The translations under genes were made by a program, and so were the position numbers. Positions 1 to 6,823 of a stretch of DNA of 32,933 nt are shown piece after piece (positions within the stretch are counted from its first letter, which is position 1; the number at the start of each line of letters is the position of its first letter). This stretch comes from Bacteroidales bacterium (GTDB taxonomy: Bacteria > Bacteroidota > Bacteroidia > Bacteroidales > JAADJA01): contig JAFGBL010000273.1 of NCBI GenBank assembly GCA_016933115.1, positions 1 to 32,933 of the forward strand, read 5' to 3'. The notes under the pieces were generated by a model. The model did no database searches. It was not told where the DNA came from and was given only the letters and a program-made list of their open reading frames with translations.

Positions 1-122
1 ACCAGAGCTTGCTTCCTCTTCAGGTTAACGACCGCATGATACAAATTTTTTTTCTAAAAATCACCAACTATTTTTCAGTACATTACCTTAATCACTTTTA
101 GCCGCAATTCAAGGATAAAAGC

Positions 123-146
123 CAAAAAAGTTTGAAAACTTTTTTG
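123..146. terminator. AT-rich perfect hairpin, possible terminator
   Basis: An 11-base arm (C, six A, G, three T) is followed after two bases by its exact reverse complement, giving an almost loopless A/T-rich hairpin with a T run on either strand. It lies 116 bases beyond the rex stop codon and could end transcription from either side. The structure is seen directly; the terminator role is inferred. Confidence 0.4.
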
Positions 147-149
147 AGG

Positions 150-189
150 CCTGCCTGCCCTATCAAAGGCTATCAGACCGGCAGGCAGG
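150..189. repeat. GC-rich inverted repeat, REP-like
   Basis: CCTGCCTGCC at 150-159 pairs perfectly with GGCAGGCAGG at 180-189, leaving a 20-base loop. It is strikingly GC-rich in an AT-rich intergenic stretch and no T tract follows on either strand, so it looks more like a dispersed palindromic (REP-type) element than a standard terminator. The rest of 1-261 holds no credible gene; the short open frames at the left edge stop within 40-100 bases. Confidence 0.5.
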
Positions 190-261
190 TTTAACCTTCG
201 ATCAAACTAAGGCTGGATCGGCTTTCTGTGATTAATTCATGAATTTCAAGAATTAATTACG

Positions 262-891
262 TTAATTAGTATCTTTCTGCTTGACAAAATAGGCTACTTT
301 TTCGAGGGAAGTTATCATGTCGTATTCTTCAAGGTAAACACCTTCTCTCGGACTCAATGCCCGCGGCGTAAAATTCAAAATGCCCTTCACACCTGCTTTT
401 TTCAACCGGTCGGCCATGGGTGAAGCCACTTCAGGCGGAGTGGTGATAATTCCGATTGTAATGCCCTCATTATTTATAATTTCTTCCAATTGGTCAAGAT
501 GATAACATTGAACATCTGCATATTTTTTATCCACCTTGTCGGGATTGACATCAAAAGCTGCTACGATCTTCAATTTGGTCCTTTTTTCAAAGAGGTAGTG
601 AATAAATGCTTTTCCAAGGTTGCCCATACCAATAACGGCCATTTTCAGCCCGGAATCAGTATCGATTATTTTGCCAATCAATTCAACCATTTCCTTGATA
701 TCATAACCTTTCCTGAGGGTTCCTGAATAGCCGATCAGCATAATATCCCTTCTAACCTGTACCGGTGTAATGTGCAACAGATTGGCAATTTCATGTGAAA
801 AGATGTGTGTTTTACCTTTGGCAAGCTGGTTGTTAAGGCTTCTTCTGTACTGGCTAAGCCTTTCAACAGTTTTATCTGGCAATTTATTCAT
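262..891 (-). CDS. rex: Redox-sensing transcriptional repressor Rex
   Basis: Rex is a cytoplasmic dimeric repressor that leaves DNA when NADH rises relative to NAD+. From the ATG at 891 the protein has 209 residues, close to the usual 205-215. An N-terminal winged helix (about 1-75, opening LPDKTVERLSQYRR, with VQVRRD in the recognition region) precedes a Rossmann NAD(H) domain with GMGNLG at 88-93. The reading frame extends to a TTG at 924, but that codon lies in the -7 promoter element, so 891 (or the ATG at 897) is preferred. Two Rex-type palindromes in its upstream region indicate autoregulation. The gene is monocistronic: truA, upstream on the same strand, ends at 1012. Identification is secure. 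Confidence 0.95.
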   Translation of the reverse strand: MNKLPDKTVERLSQYRRSLNNQLAKGKTHIFSHEIANLLHITPVQVRRDIMLIGYSGTLRKGYDIKEMVELIGKIIDTDSGLKMAVIGMGNLGKAFIHYLFEKRTKLKIVAAFDVNPDKVDKKYADVQCYHLDQLEEIINNEGITIGIITTPPEVASPMADRLKKAGVKGILNFTPRALSPREGVYLEEYDMITSLEKVAYFVKQKDTN

Positions 892-902
892 AAACATAAC
901 CT

Positions 903-920
903 TTGTTATCCAGTTAACAG
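903..920 (-). promoter_or_regulatory. Rex operator 1 at the rex promoter
   Basis: The minus strand reads CTGTTAA-CTGG-ATAACAA, matching the Rex consensus TTGTTAA-N4-TTAACAA at 12 of 14 defined positions. It starts one base downstream of the -7 element at 922-929, so it covers the expected transcription start, the same geometry as at the hydrogenase promoter. Binding is inferred. Confidence 0.6.
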
Positions 921-921
921 G

Positions 922-955
922 CAAAAGTAAAAATTAATATTCATTGAACTAACAA
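922..955 (-). promoter_or_regulatory. Promoter of rex
   Basis: On the minus strand TACTTTTG (922-929) fits the Bacteroidota -7 element TAnnTTTG. A TTG at 953-955 lies 23 bases upstream, longer than the 19 seen at other promoters here, so the -33 assignment is weaker. The start is expected near 915, about 24 bases before the ATG at 891. Confidence 0.5.
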
Positions 956-957
956 TG

Positions 958-975
958 CTGTTAAATTTTTAACAG
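958..975 (-). promoter_or_regulatory. Rex operator 2 at the rex promoter
   Basis: CTGTTAA-A4T-type palindrome: the arms CTGTTAAA and TTTAACAG are perfect inverted repeats around two bases, matching TTGTTAA-N4-TTAACAA at 12 of 14 positions (only the outermost base of each arm differs). It lies two bases upstream of the putative -33 TTG, 66 bases from the start codon. With operator 1 it suggests two-site autorepression. Confidence 0.7.
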
Positions 976-1011
976 TTCTAAATTAAGATATACTCTTTTC
1001 TGCTGTATAGG

Positions 1012-1791
1012 CTATTTATTCAGAAAAATGCCAGCTGGATATTTTATTTCTGTCAGGAATAATCCTTTGGCTGGAACCGAATAACCGGCTTTTGACCGGT
1101 TTTTTGCCTCCATGATTTTCCGAAATTCTTCCATTGTGGTTTTACCTTTTCCAATGTTAATCATCGTCCCTACAATGGCCCTTACCATATTTCTGAGAAA
1201 TCTATCGGCAGTGATGGTGAAAATAAATAATTGCCCCTCTATTTCCCACTTTGCCTCTTTGATATCGCAAATATTGGTTTTGGTTTGTGTATGTAACTTT
1301 GAGAAAGAAGTAAAATCCGAATATTCCTTTAAAATTTTTGCAGCCTGATTCATTGTTTCGATATCCAGATTTTGATAGTGAAAATATGCGAAATCATTAA
1401 AAAACGGATCCTTTTCATATGAAATGAAATACCGGTAAGTCCGTTCTATGGCATCAAAGCGGGCATGGGCATCCGGTTTAACAGGAATCAAATCATGCAC
1501 CTTTATATCCCAGGGCAATGATCCATTCAGCTTTTTTATGTAGTTCAATATTTTTTCAGGATTTAACTCATTTTCCAGATTAAAATGTGCATAAAAATTT
1601 TTAGCATGAACTCCGGCATCGGTTCTTCCACAACCCACTACATTGATTTCATGCTTAAAAATTCTCGAAACAGATGCATTCAGTATTTCCTGAACCGTAA
1701 GTGCGTTTTTCTGAATTTGCCATCCGTTATAGTTGTGGCCATTAAATGAAATCGAAAGAAAATACCTGCTTTTCAAATTTTTTTTAATCAC
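1012..1791 (-). CDS. truA: tRNA pseudouridine(38-40) synthase TruA
   Basis: TruA converts uridines 38-40 of the tRNA anticodon arm to pseudouridine. The 259-residue product has the family core: GWQIQ at 23-27, the catalytic Asp58 in GRTDAGVHA (55-63), and the C-terminal RFLRNMVR helix common to the family. Length is normal. No ATG fits the N-terminus; the GTG at 1791 (or TTG at 1776) must start it, and a TAATTTTG promoter-like element overlaps the GTG, so the TTG start deserves consideration. It is divergent from the UreH-like gene at 1959. Confidence 0.93.
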   Translation of the reverse strand: MIKKNLKSRYFLSISFNGHNYNGWQIQKNALTVQEILNASVSRIFKHEINVVGCGRTDAGVHAKNFYAHFNLENELNPEKILNYIKKLNGSLPWDIKVHDLIPVKPDAHARFDAIERTYRYFISYEKDPFFNDFAYFHYQNLDIETMNQAAKILKEYSDFTSFSKLHTQTKTNICDIKEAKWEIEGQLFIFTITADRFLRNMVRAIVGTMINIGKGKTTMEEFRKIMEAKNRSKAGYSVPAKGLFLTEIKYPAGIFLNK

Positions 1792-1958
1792 AAAATTAAC
1801 AATATCGAAATAACCAATTGAAAGATTGGCAATTTATTAGGTTTAACGAGATAGGAACAATAAAATATTTTGTGTCACGTAATTTAAAATTAATGTTACT
1901 ATTACCATATATTTGCATTTGATATTAAAAAATCTATTTTCTTTAAGTTACATCGATT

Positions 1959-2657
1959 TTGAGTCCAGAATTAGTTTTACTTGCAGGAACTGCAGCAACC
2001 ATAGGTTTTTTTCATACCCTTTTCGGGCCCGATCATTACCTGCCATTCATCTTTATGGCAAAAGCGAGAAAGTGGAGCATTTACAAAACTACGTGGATAA
2101 CCGTAGGATGTGGTATCGGCCATGTAGGAAGTTCGGTTTTACTTGGCGCCATTGGTTTCTATTTTGGAATTGCAATGAAAAAATTGGAATTATTCGAGGG
2201 TGTCAGGGGAGACCTTGCAGCATGGGCATTTGTGCTATTCGGAATGGCTTATTTTATTTGGGGAATTTACCGGGCCATTGTAAATAAACCGCATCAACAT
2301 TCACATCTTCACGGAGACGGTACCATACATGTTCATAATCATACTCACTTAGATGCACATAATCACATTCACAGAAAAAATATTACACCCTGGATTTTAT
2401 TTACCATTTTTGTCCTTGGCCCATGCGAACCGTTGATCCCGGTTTTGATGTACCCAGCCGCCGAATCCAGTACAACAGGGATGGTTTTAATTGCTACCTT
2501 ATTTGGAATAGTTACCATTGCCACCATGGTCGTTATTGTTTTACTGGCTACTTATGGGTTTAATTTTGTTAAACTGGGTAAATTGGAAAGATTTGCACAC
2601 GCTTTGGCAGGAGCAATTGTTTTATTGAGTGGAATAGCCATTCTATTGGGACTTTAA
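1959..2657 (+). CDS. UreH/NicO-type metal (nickel) permease, six-TM
   Basis: This 232-residue membrane protein resembles the UreH-like branch of the nickel/cobalt permease superfamily. TM1 carries H19-x5-D25-H26 (HTLFGPDH), the UreH version of the NiCoT histidine signature; further TMs fall near 46-70, 86-108, 143-165, 173-198 and 210-231, with GPCEP (154-158) in TM4. The loop at 112-138 holds eleven His, a typical metal-capture loop. The start is a TTG at 1959, because an in-frame stop lies at 1944-1946 and there is no ATG; a TATATTTG element at 1908-1915 may be its -7 box, without a clear -33. The nickel role fits the [NiFe] hydrogenase in this window, but Co, Zn or sulfite/other transport cannot be excluded. 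Divergent from truA. Confidence 0.7.
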   Translation: MSPELVLLAGTAATIGFFHTLFGPDHYLPFIFMAKARKWSIYKTTWITVGCGIGHVGSSVLLGAIGFYFGIAMKKLELFEGVRGDLAAWAFVLFGMAYFIWGIYRAIVNKPHQHSHLHGDGTIHVHNHTHLDAHNHIHRKNITPWILFTIFVLGPCEPLIPVLMYPAAESSTTGMVLIATLFGIVTIATMVVIVLLATYGFNFVKLGKLERFAHALAGAIVLLSGIAILLGL

Positions 2658-2727
2658 TAATATTAATCATTTTTACCACCATTAAACGAGCAGAAACTAA
2701 AAGCTAATGAAGTTGTAAAAGACTTAC

Positions 2728-3030
2728 CTAAAAACAATTTCTTAAACAGTCCATAAAAATGCAGGAAGAGACAGCAAAATGTCGTTTGATCTTTAAGTAG
2801 TGATATAATTTGCTGCCAAAGTACTGCCCGAAAAAAAATGCTAATATCATTACCGGATAGGTGATCCAGCCGAATCCCAAATGACCTAAAATTCGCTCAA
2901 GGATCACAATCAATATGGGAATATGAATAGACAGAGCCCATTGAAAAGAATATTTCCCGACATTGGCCCTCCAATATCCGAATGGGAAATTAATCAATAA
3001 TACGGTAAAGGAAATAATGATGAGTTTCAT
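2728..3030 (-). CDS. Small conserved membrane protein, function unknown
   Basis: A 100-residue hydrophobic protein with ATG start, about three membrane segments (roughly 2-17, 32-48, 55-75) and an INFPFGYWRANVGKYS stretch after the first. The cytoplasmic-looking tail (78-100) has two Cys. I recall similar unnamed proteins in Bacteroidota but cannot assign a role. It starts 10 bases after the mscS stop on the same strand, so the two are probably cotranscribed and may share a membrane-stress role (inference). Confidence 0.65.
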   Translation of the reverse strand: MKLIIISFTVLLINFPFGYWRANVGKYSFQWALSIHIPILIVILERILGHLGFGWITYPVMILAFFFGQYFGSKLYHYLKIKRHFAVSSCIFMDCLRNCF

Positions 3031-3040
3031 TACCGTTTAC

Positions 3041-3880
3041 TTAAATTTTATCGGCCTGAAAAAGATGCACGTCGCGCTGTGGAAAAGGTATCCGGATATC
3101 ATGCAGCCTGAATTTTTTATCAATTAAAAAACGTAGCTCACTTTTAATATTCTCAACATAAAATGATTGCTGTACCCAGAAATAAAGTTGAAAATCGAGA
3201 GAGGAGTTACCAAAATCATTAAATCTCACAAATGGTTCAACTGTATTGGAAATACCAGGTTGTTCAAAAGCACACTCCATTAAAACCTTTTTTACAAGTT
3301 CAACATCCGATCCGTAGGCAACACCGACATTCACATGAAAACGGGTTTTTTCGTCAATCAGGCTCCAGTTGATAATTTTGTCGTTGACGAATTTAGAATT
3401 GGGCACAATCATAATAATGTCATCACGGGTTTTGATCTTTGATGTTCGCAGCCCTGTTTCCAGCACGTGTCCAACCGTTCCGTCTTCCAACTGGATGATG
3501 TCCTTTATTTTCAAGTTTCTTTCAACCAGGAGGATGATCCCAGAGACCAGGTCCATTACCAATTGCTGCAATCCTAGTCCGACACCCACCAACAAGGCAG
3601 CAACACTGGCAAGCAGCACCGAAACTTTCACGCCAAAAGTCTCAAGTACCAATACAATAATGATTACCCAAAGCAGGTATTTGATGATCAGGTAAAAGGA
3701 AGTGCTATTTCCTTCGTCGATCCTTTGTTTTTTGACCAGTCGTTTAAAAAGTCCTTTTAAACTCCGAAGTATTACTGTTGCAATAATTAATATGACAACA
3801 GCAATTACAACACTGTAAACAGAGATACTTATACGTTCCGATTCAATGATCTGGTAGTTTAGAAACTCCTTCAAATTCAC
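3041..3880 (-). CDS. MscS-family mechanosensitive ion channel
   Basis: A 279-residue small-conductance mechanosensitive channel subunit, protecting against hypo-osmotic shock from the inner membrane. Three TMs are visible (about 20-38, 62-81, 86-118); the pore helix carries the Gly/Ala/Leu-rich LVGVGLGLQQL pattern, followed by the beta domain with KIKDIIQLED, TRDDIIMIVPNSKF and NWS (171-173). Length equals the minimal E. coli MscS class. Start is GTG at 3880. A good promoter (3903-3932) lies just upstream, inside the gap to the small winged-helix gene. Confidence 0.92.
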   Translation of the reverse strand: MNLKEFLNYQIIESERISISVYSVVIAVVILIIATVILRSLKGLFKRLVKKQRIDEGNSTSFYLIIKYLLWVIIIVLVLETFGVKVSVLLASVAALLVGVGLGLQQLVMDLVSGIILLVERNLKIKDIIQLEDGTVGHVLETGLRTSKIKTRDDIIMIVPNSKFVNDKIINWSLIDEKTRFHVNVGVAYGSDVELVKKVLMECAFEQPGISNTVEPFVRFNDFGNSSLDFQLYFWVQQSFYVENIKSELRFLIDKKFRLHDIRIPFPQRDVHLFQADKI

Positions 3881-3902
3881 CTGTTGAAATATTAGTTAAT
3901 AC

Positions 3903-3932
3903 CAAAGGTATTCTAAAATCATCAATTTGCAA
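3903..3932 (-). promoter_or_regulatory. Promoter of mscS
   Basis: Minus strand: TTG (3930-3932), 19-base spacer, TACCTTTG (3903-3910), an exact match to the Bacteroidota TTG-N19-TAnnTTTG pattern, 23 bases before the GTG start. Confidence 0.65.
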
Positions 3933-3935
3933 ACT

Positions 3936-4160
3936 TTAGTTTTTACCCATTTTGTAACGGCCTCCATCATTGTCCTTATAAACAATTCCTTTTGATTTCA
4001 AATCCATCAGATGTTTAAGAATTACCCGGCTTGGATATTTTAATCGCATGACTATTTTGCCAAAAAAGGCCCCTTTGTTGTTATCAATAACATTTAAAAT
4101 GTCTTTCTTAACACGATGCATAAAAATTTCCTTTTGTTTTTGCTTTAATTTTTTCTTCAT
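3936..4160 (-). CDS. Small winged-helix-like protein
   Basis: A 74-residue basic protein with ATG start. Residues 1-14 are Lys-rich; 15-70 (VKKDILNVIDNN..., IVMRLKYPSRVILKHLMDLKSKGIV, YKDNDGGRYKM) have the helix-helix-recognition helix-beta wing pattern of a minimal winged helix such as MarR/ArsR-like half domains. No effector domain or Cys is present. It may be a small DNA-binding regulator; target unknown. The 205 bases upstream (4161-4365) contain nothing else I can support apart from a plus-strand TATATTTG at 4323-4330 with no gene behind it. Confidence 0.6.
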   Translation of the reverse strand: MKKKLKQKQKEIFMHRVKKDILNVIDNNKGAFFGKIVMRLKYPSRVILKHLMDLKSKGIVYKDNDGGRYKMGKN

Positions 4161-4365
4161 TTTTGTTCCAGCCTTTTATTTCATTACATTAATTAACTTG
4201 TTTTTTTCTCCGATACTTAAAATATTGAGTATGTGAACCCAATCGTATCCTGATTCTTTATAAAAAAATATTCAGATGAATAAATAAAACGATCCCGGAT
4301 TGATGTGTATGATATTTAAACCTATATTTGAGAAATTTATATCAATTGTAAATTAAGTATTCAAA

Positions 4366-4596
4366 TTACATCAACCTGGAAATCAATTCATCGATAGAAA
4401 CTTTGTCTTCCGGTAATAATTTGTTTGGAGGAACTATATCGTATTTGTACAAGTTGTATCTGTTACACGCATTCCAACCTTTAAAACCTGAAAGGCAAAA
4501 AACGTTGTGGTATAAAAATAATGGTTTCTCCGGCTTTCCAAGCTCTCCTTTATAAACCGGACATTCATCCGCATATTTGCATCTGTCTCTGCTCAT
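4366..4596 (-). CDS. Small four-Cys protein, unknown function
   Basis: A 76-residue protein with Cys6, Cys12, Cys34 and Cys44 spaced C-x5-C-x21-C-x9-C, the last two in FCLSGFKGWNACNRY. The CPxx...FC...CxRY layout resembles small four-Cys proteins seen in anaerobes that may bind Zn or an Fe-S cluster, but I cannot name the family. ATG at 4596 lies two bases after the stop of the PLP racemase gene, so it is the last gene of that operon and may serve the same pathway. Confidence 0.65.
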   Translation of the reverse strand: MSRDRCKYADECPVYKGELGKPEKPLFLYHNVFCLSGFKGWNACNRYNLYKYDIVPPNKLLPEDKVSIDELISRLM

Positions 4597-4598
4597 AA

Positions 4599-5669
4599 CT
4601 AAACTATTTTTTTGTCAATATAATCAGAATTCAAAATTCGGAGTGCACCCATATAGTCAAGCTTAAATTCAACCATGTCGCCGATTTTTATCTTCCCGGA
4701 ATTTTTCCCAATGTCCAGAATAATCATATCTGAGCTGGCTCCGGAAAACTCCCAGCTTTTTTTTATGGGCGTTATATTTTTTGTATCGATATCGAGCAAT
4801 CCAATATCCAAAATGGCCCTGAACGAAGTTTTCCCATAATCATCTTCATTGATTTCGGGTGATTCTCCGGCTACATTGGTACCAATTTCACCCATCGGGA
4901 CTTTGGGTTTTTCAGTTAACTCTATTATTTCGGCAAACAACTTAAATACATCGGATTTCATCCCCTTAATGGGTTCGCCGGTAATGAGGTTATTTCCAAA
5001 GAACAGGGTTTCTCCAACCCTGAAATGATTGATGCCTTTTGGTATCATTTTTTTATAAATCAATGGGATTGTTACCGAAGAACCTCCCGATATCCAGGGA
5101 ATTTTTCTGTGAAATTTAGCCTCAATCAATTGTTTATACAGACTTAATTGTATCAGTTTATCGTGAGTCGGCATGATCCCGTTGAGGCAGTTGAGATTGG
5201 TACCCAATCCAATCACTTCAATTTTTGGAAGTTTGAAAACACTAGAATAAAAATCAACCAGATCTTCACCCATCACTCCTTCACGTAAGTCGCCCATCTC
5301 GATCATGATGATTACCATGTGTTTTTTATTTTGTCTTTCGGCTTCCTCCGAAATCAATTTAATGGTGTCGTATTCGGTGTTCAAACTAACATCAGCATAT
5401 TTAACCAGGCTGCTGATACTTTTTTTGGGCGGTGGTTTGATATACACAGTCTGAACCATAGGGTCGATTTGTTTGATCACCTTCAGGTTACTGATCCGAG
5501 AATCATGGATTTCCCTGATCCCCAGATCAAGGAGCAATTTGATATAGGCTTTGTTTCCACACAGGATTTTACTAACCATCCCCCAATGGATGCCGTTTTT
5601 TTCGAACAACTCATTTAAAAATTTAAAGTTGTGTAAAAGTTTTGCCTTGTCAAGTTCAATATGTGCCAT
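4599..5669 (-). CDS. PLP-dependent amino-acid racemase, ornithine-racemase-like (COG3457)
   Basis: A 356-residue fold-III PLP enzyme of the predicted amino-acid racemase group that includes clostridial ornithine racemase. Lys34 in WGMVSKILCGNK is the expected Schiff-base lysine; HDSRISNLKVIKQ (about 55-67), LGTNLNCLNG, GGSSVTIPL and NHFRVGETLFFG match the conserved blocks I recall for the group. Substrate is unproven: ornithine, or another basic or neutral amino acid. ATG at 5669 is two bases after the Alr-type gene stop and the four-Cys gene follows after two bases, so expression is tightly coupled. None of the other ornithine-fermentation genes (oraSE, ord, ortAB) is visible. Confidence 0.85.
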   Translation of the reverse strand: MAHIELDKAKLLHNFKFLNELFEKNGIHWGMVSKILCGNKAYIKLLLDLGIREIHDSRISNLKVIKQIDPMVQTVYIKPPPKKSISSLVKYADVSLNTEYDTIKLISEEAERQNKKHMVIIMIEMGDLREGVMGEDLVDFYSSVFKLPKIEVIGLGTNLNCLNGIMPTHDKLIQLSLYKQLIEAKFHRKIPWISGGSSVTIPLIYKKMIPKGINHFRVGETLFFGNNLITGEPIKGMKSDVFKLFAEIIELTEKPKVPMGEIGTNVAGESPEINEDDYGKTSFRAILDIGLLDIDTKNITPIKKSWEFSGASSDMIILDIGKNSGKIKIGDMVEFKLDYMGALRILNSDYIDKKIV

Positions 5670-5671
5670 CG

Positions 5672-6823
5672 CTATTTGGTTTTGATCCGGTTGATGTCTT
5701 GTTGAAGACGGGTGAGCAATTCGTAATTTACCAGCTTGCTCAGCTCACTGAACGAAGCAACCGTAAGTTGATATTTTCCCTGGTTTCCGATCATTACGAC
5801 TTCGTCGCCGATTTTTACACCCGGCAACTTGGAAACATTCGCGATGATCATATTCATATTTACCATACCGATAATTGAAATCCGTTCATTGTTGATCAGG
5901 ACTTTACCCTGGTTGCTGAGCGAACGGCTATAACCGTCGTGGTATCCGACCGGAATAATGGCTATTTTCATGTCGCGGTAGGCTTGGAAAAAATTTCCAT
6001 AACCGATAAACTCACCCTGCCTGACCTTTTTAACGTCCATCACTTCACTTTTCCATCTTAGGACACGCTTCAACGGGTCCCGCTTATTGGTCTTATCGTG
6101 AATATAATGAATAAAGGTTTCCTTGCTTGGCCAAAATCCATATTGCATAATCCCAATCCTTACCATATCCATTCTGGTTTCAGGATAGGTTACTGCTGCT
6201 GCGGAACAGGCTGTATGTTTGATCTCGGGCTCTATTTTTAATTTTTTTAAATAGTCGACCAACTGGTGAAAATGCCCGATTTGTTGTTTGATCCTGACAT
6301 AATTCGAAATGCTTTCAGCCCCTGCAAAATGTGTACAAACTCCTTTGATTCGAAATTGGTGACGGTTTTCATTGATGATTTCAACCGTTTTTTCCAGGTC
6401 GTTAAAATTCAGGCCGGTTCGGTTCATACCTGTTTCCAAATCGATATGGATGATGGCTTTTTTATTCAATTTTCCAGCTAACGGAACCACCTTTTCTGCC
6501 CTTACAGAATCCGAAATATAAAATTCAATTTCATTTTCTATTACCCATTCAAGTGCATCATCGGGAATATAACCGGTGATCATGATTACATGGTGATTTT
6601 TCAAGGACTCCTTAACCCGCAAAGCCTCATCAGCACTGAATACCGCAAAATGGTCGATTCCACAATCTTCAATCATGGGAACCAATTCCTCAATCCCATG
6701 GCCATAAGCATTGCTTTTCACCACCGACATTATGGTGACCGATTCTCCCATGAGTTCCCGGATAAAATCCAGGTTGGTTTCAATAGCCGAACGGCTCAAT
6801 TCTATGGTAGTTGTGCTCTGCAT
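5672..6823 (-). CDS. alr: Alanine racemase-family enzyme
   Basis: A 383-residue PLP racemase interconverting L- and D-alanine or a related pair. Lys36 (VVKSNAYGHG) and Tyr275 (GYGNFF) are the two catalytic bases; Arg222 (MVRIG) is the pyridine-nitrogen contact. At 322-324 the usual (C/S)-M-D active-site triplet reads Asn-Met-Asn, so the conserved Asp is replaced, which may alter specificity. The open frame begins at a TTG at 6826 but the ATG at 6823, overlapping the M20 stop as TGATG, is the better start. It is stand-alone, whereas many Bacteroidota carry a MurF-Alr fusion for peptidoglycan; a separate catabolic or D-amino-acid role is therefore possible. Confidence 0.9.
   Translation of the reverse strand: MQSTTTIELSRSAIETNLDFIRELMGESVTIMSVVKSNAYGHGIEELVPMIEDCGIDHFAVFSADEALRVKESLKNHHVIMITGYIPDDALEWVIENEIEFYISDSVRAEKVVPLAGKLNKKAIIHIDLETGMNRTGLNFNDLEKTVEIINENRHQFRIKGVCTHFAGAESISNYVRIKQQIGHFHQLVDYLKKLKIEPEIKHTACSAAAVTYPETRMDMVRIGIMQYGFWPSKETFIHYIHDKTNKRDPLKRVLRWKSEVMDVKKVRQGEFIGYGNFFQAYRDMKIAIIPVGYHDGYSRSLSNQGKVLINNERISIIGMVNMNMIIANVSKLPGVKIGDEVVMIGNQGKYQLTVASFSELSKLVNYELLTRLQQDINRIKTK

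Noticed and set aside
210..221. GGCTGGATCGG shared with 31987-31997 as a repeat
   Set aside because: The identity is about 11 bases with no flanking similarity; expected by chance in 33 kb.
892..924. Extending Rex upstream to the TTG at 924
   Set aside because: The added codons cover the -7 box and operator 1, and the normal Rex N-terminus starts at the ATG at 891.
1784..1804. TTGTTAA half-site near the truA start as a Rex operator
   Set aside because: Only the left arm matches; the right arm reads GTGATTA, so no palindrome exists.
1913..2287. Plus-strand frame overlapping the UreH-like gene
   Set aside because: It is a shifted frame of the permease gene; the permease frame carries the recognisable HTLFGPDH motif and TM segments.
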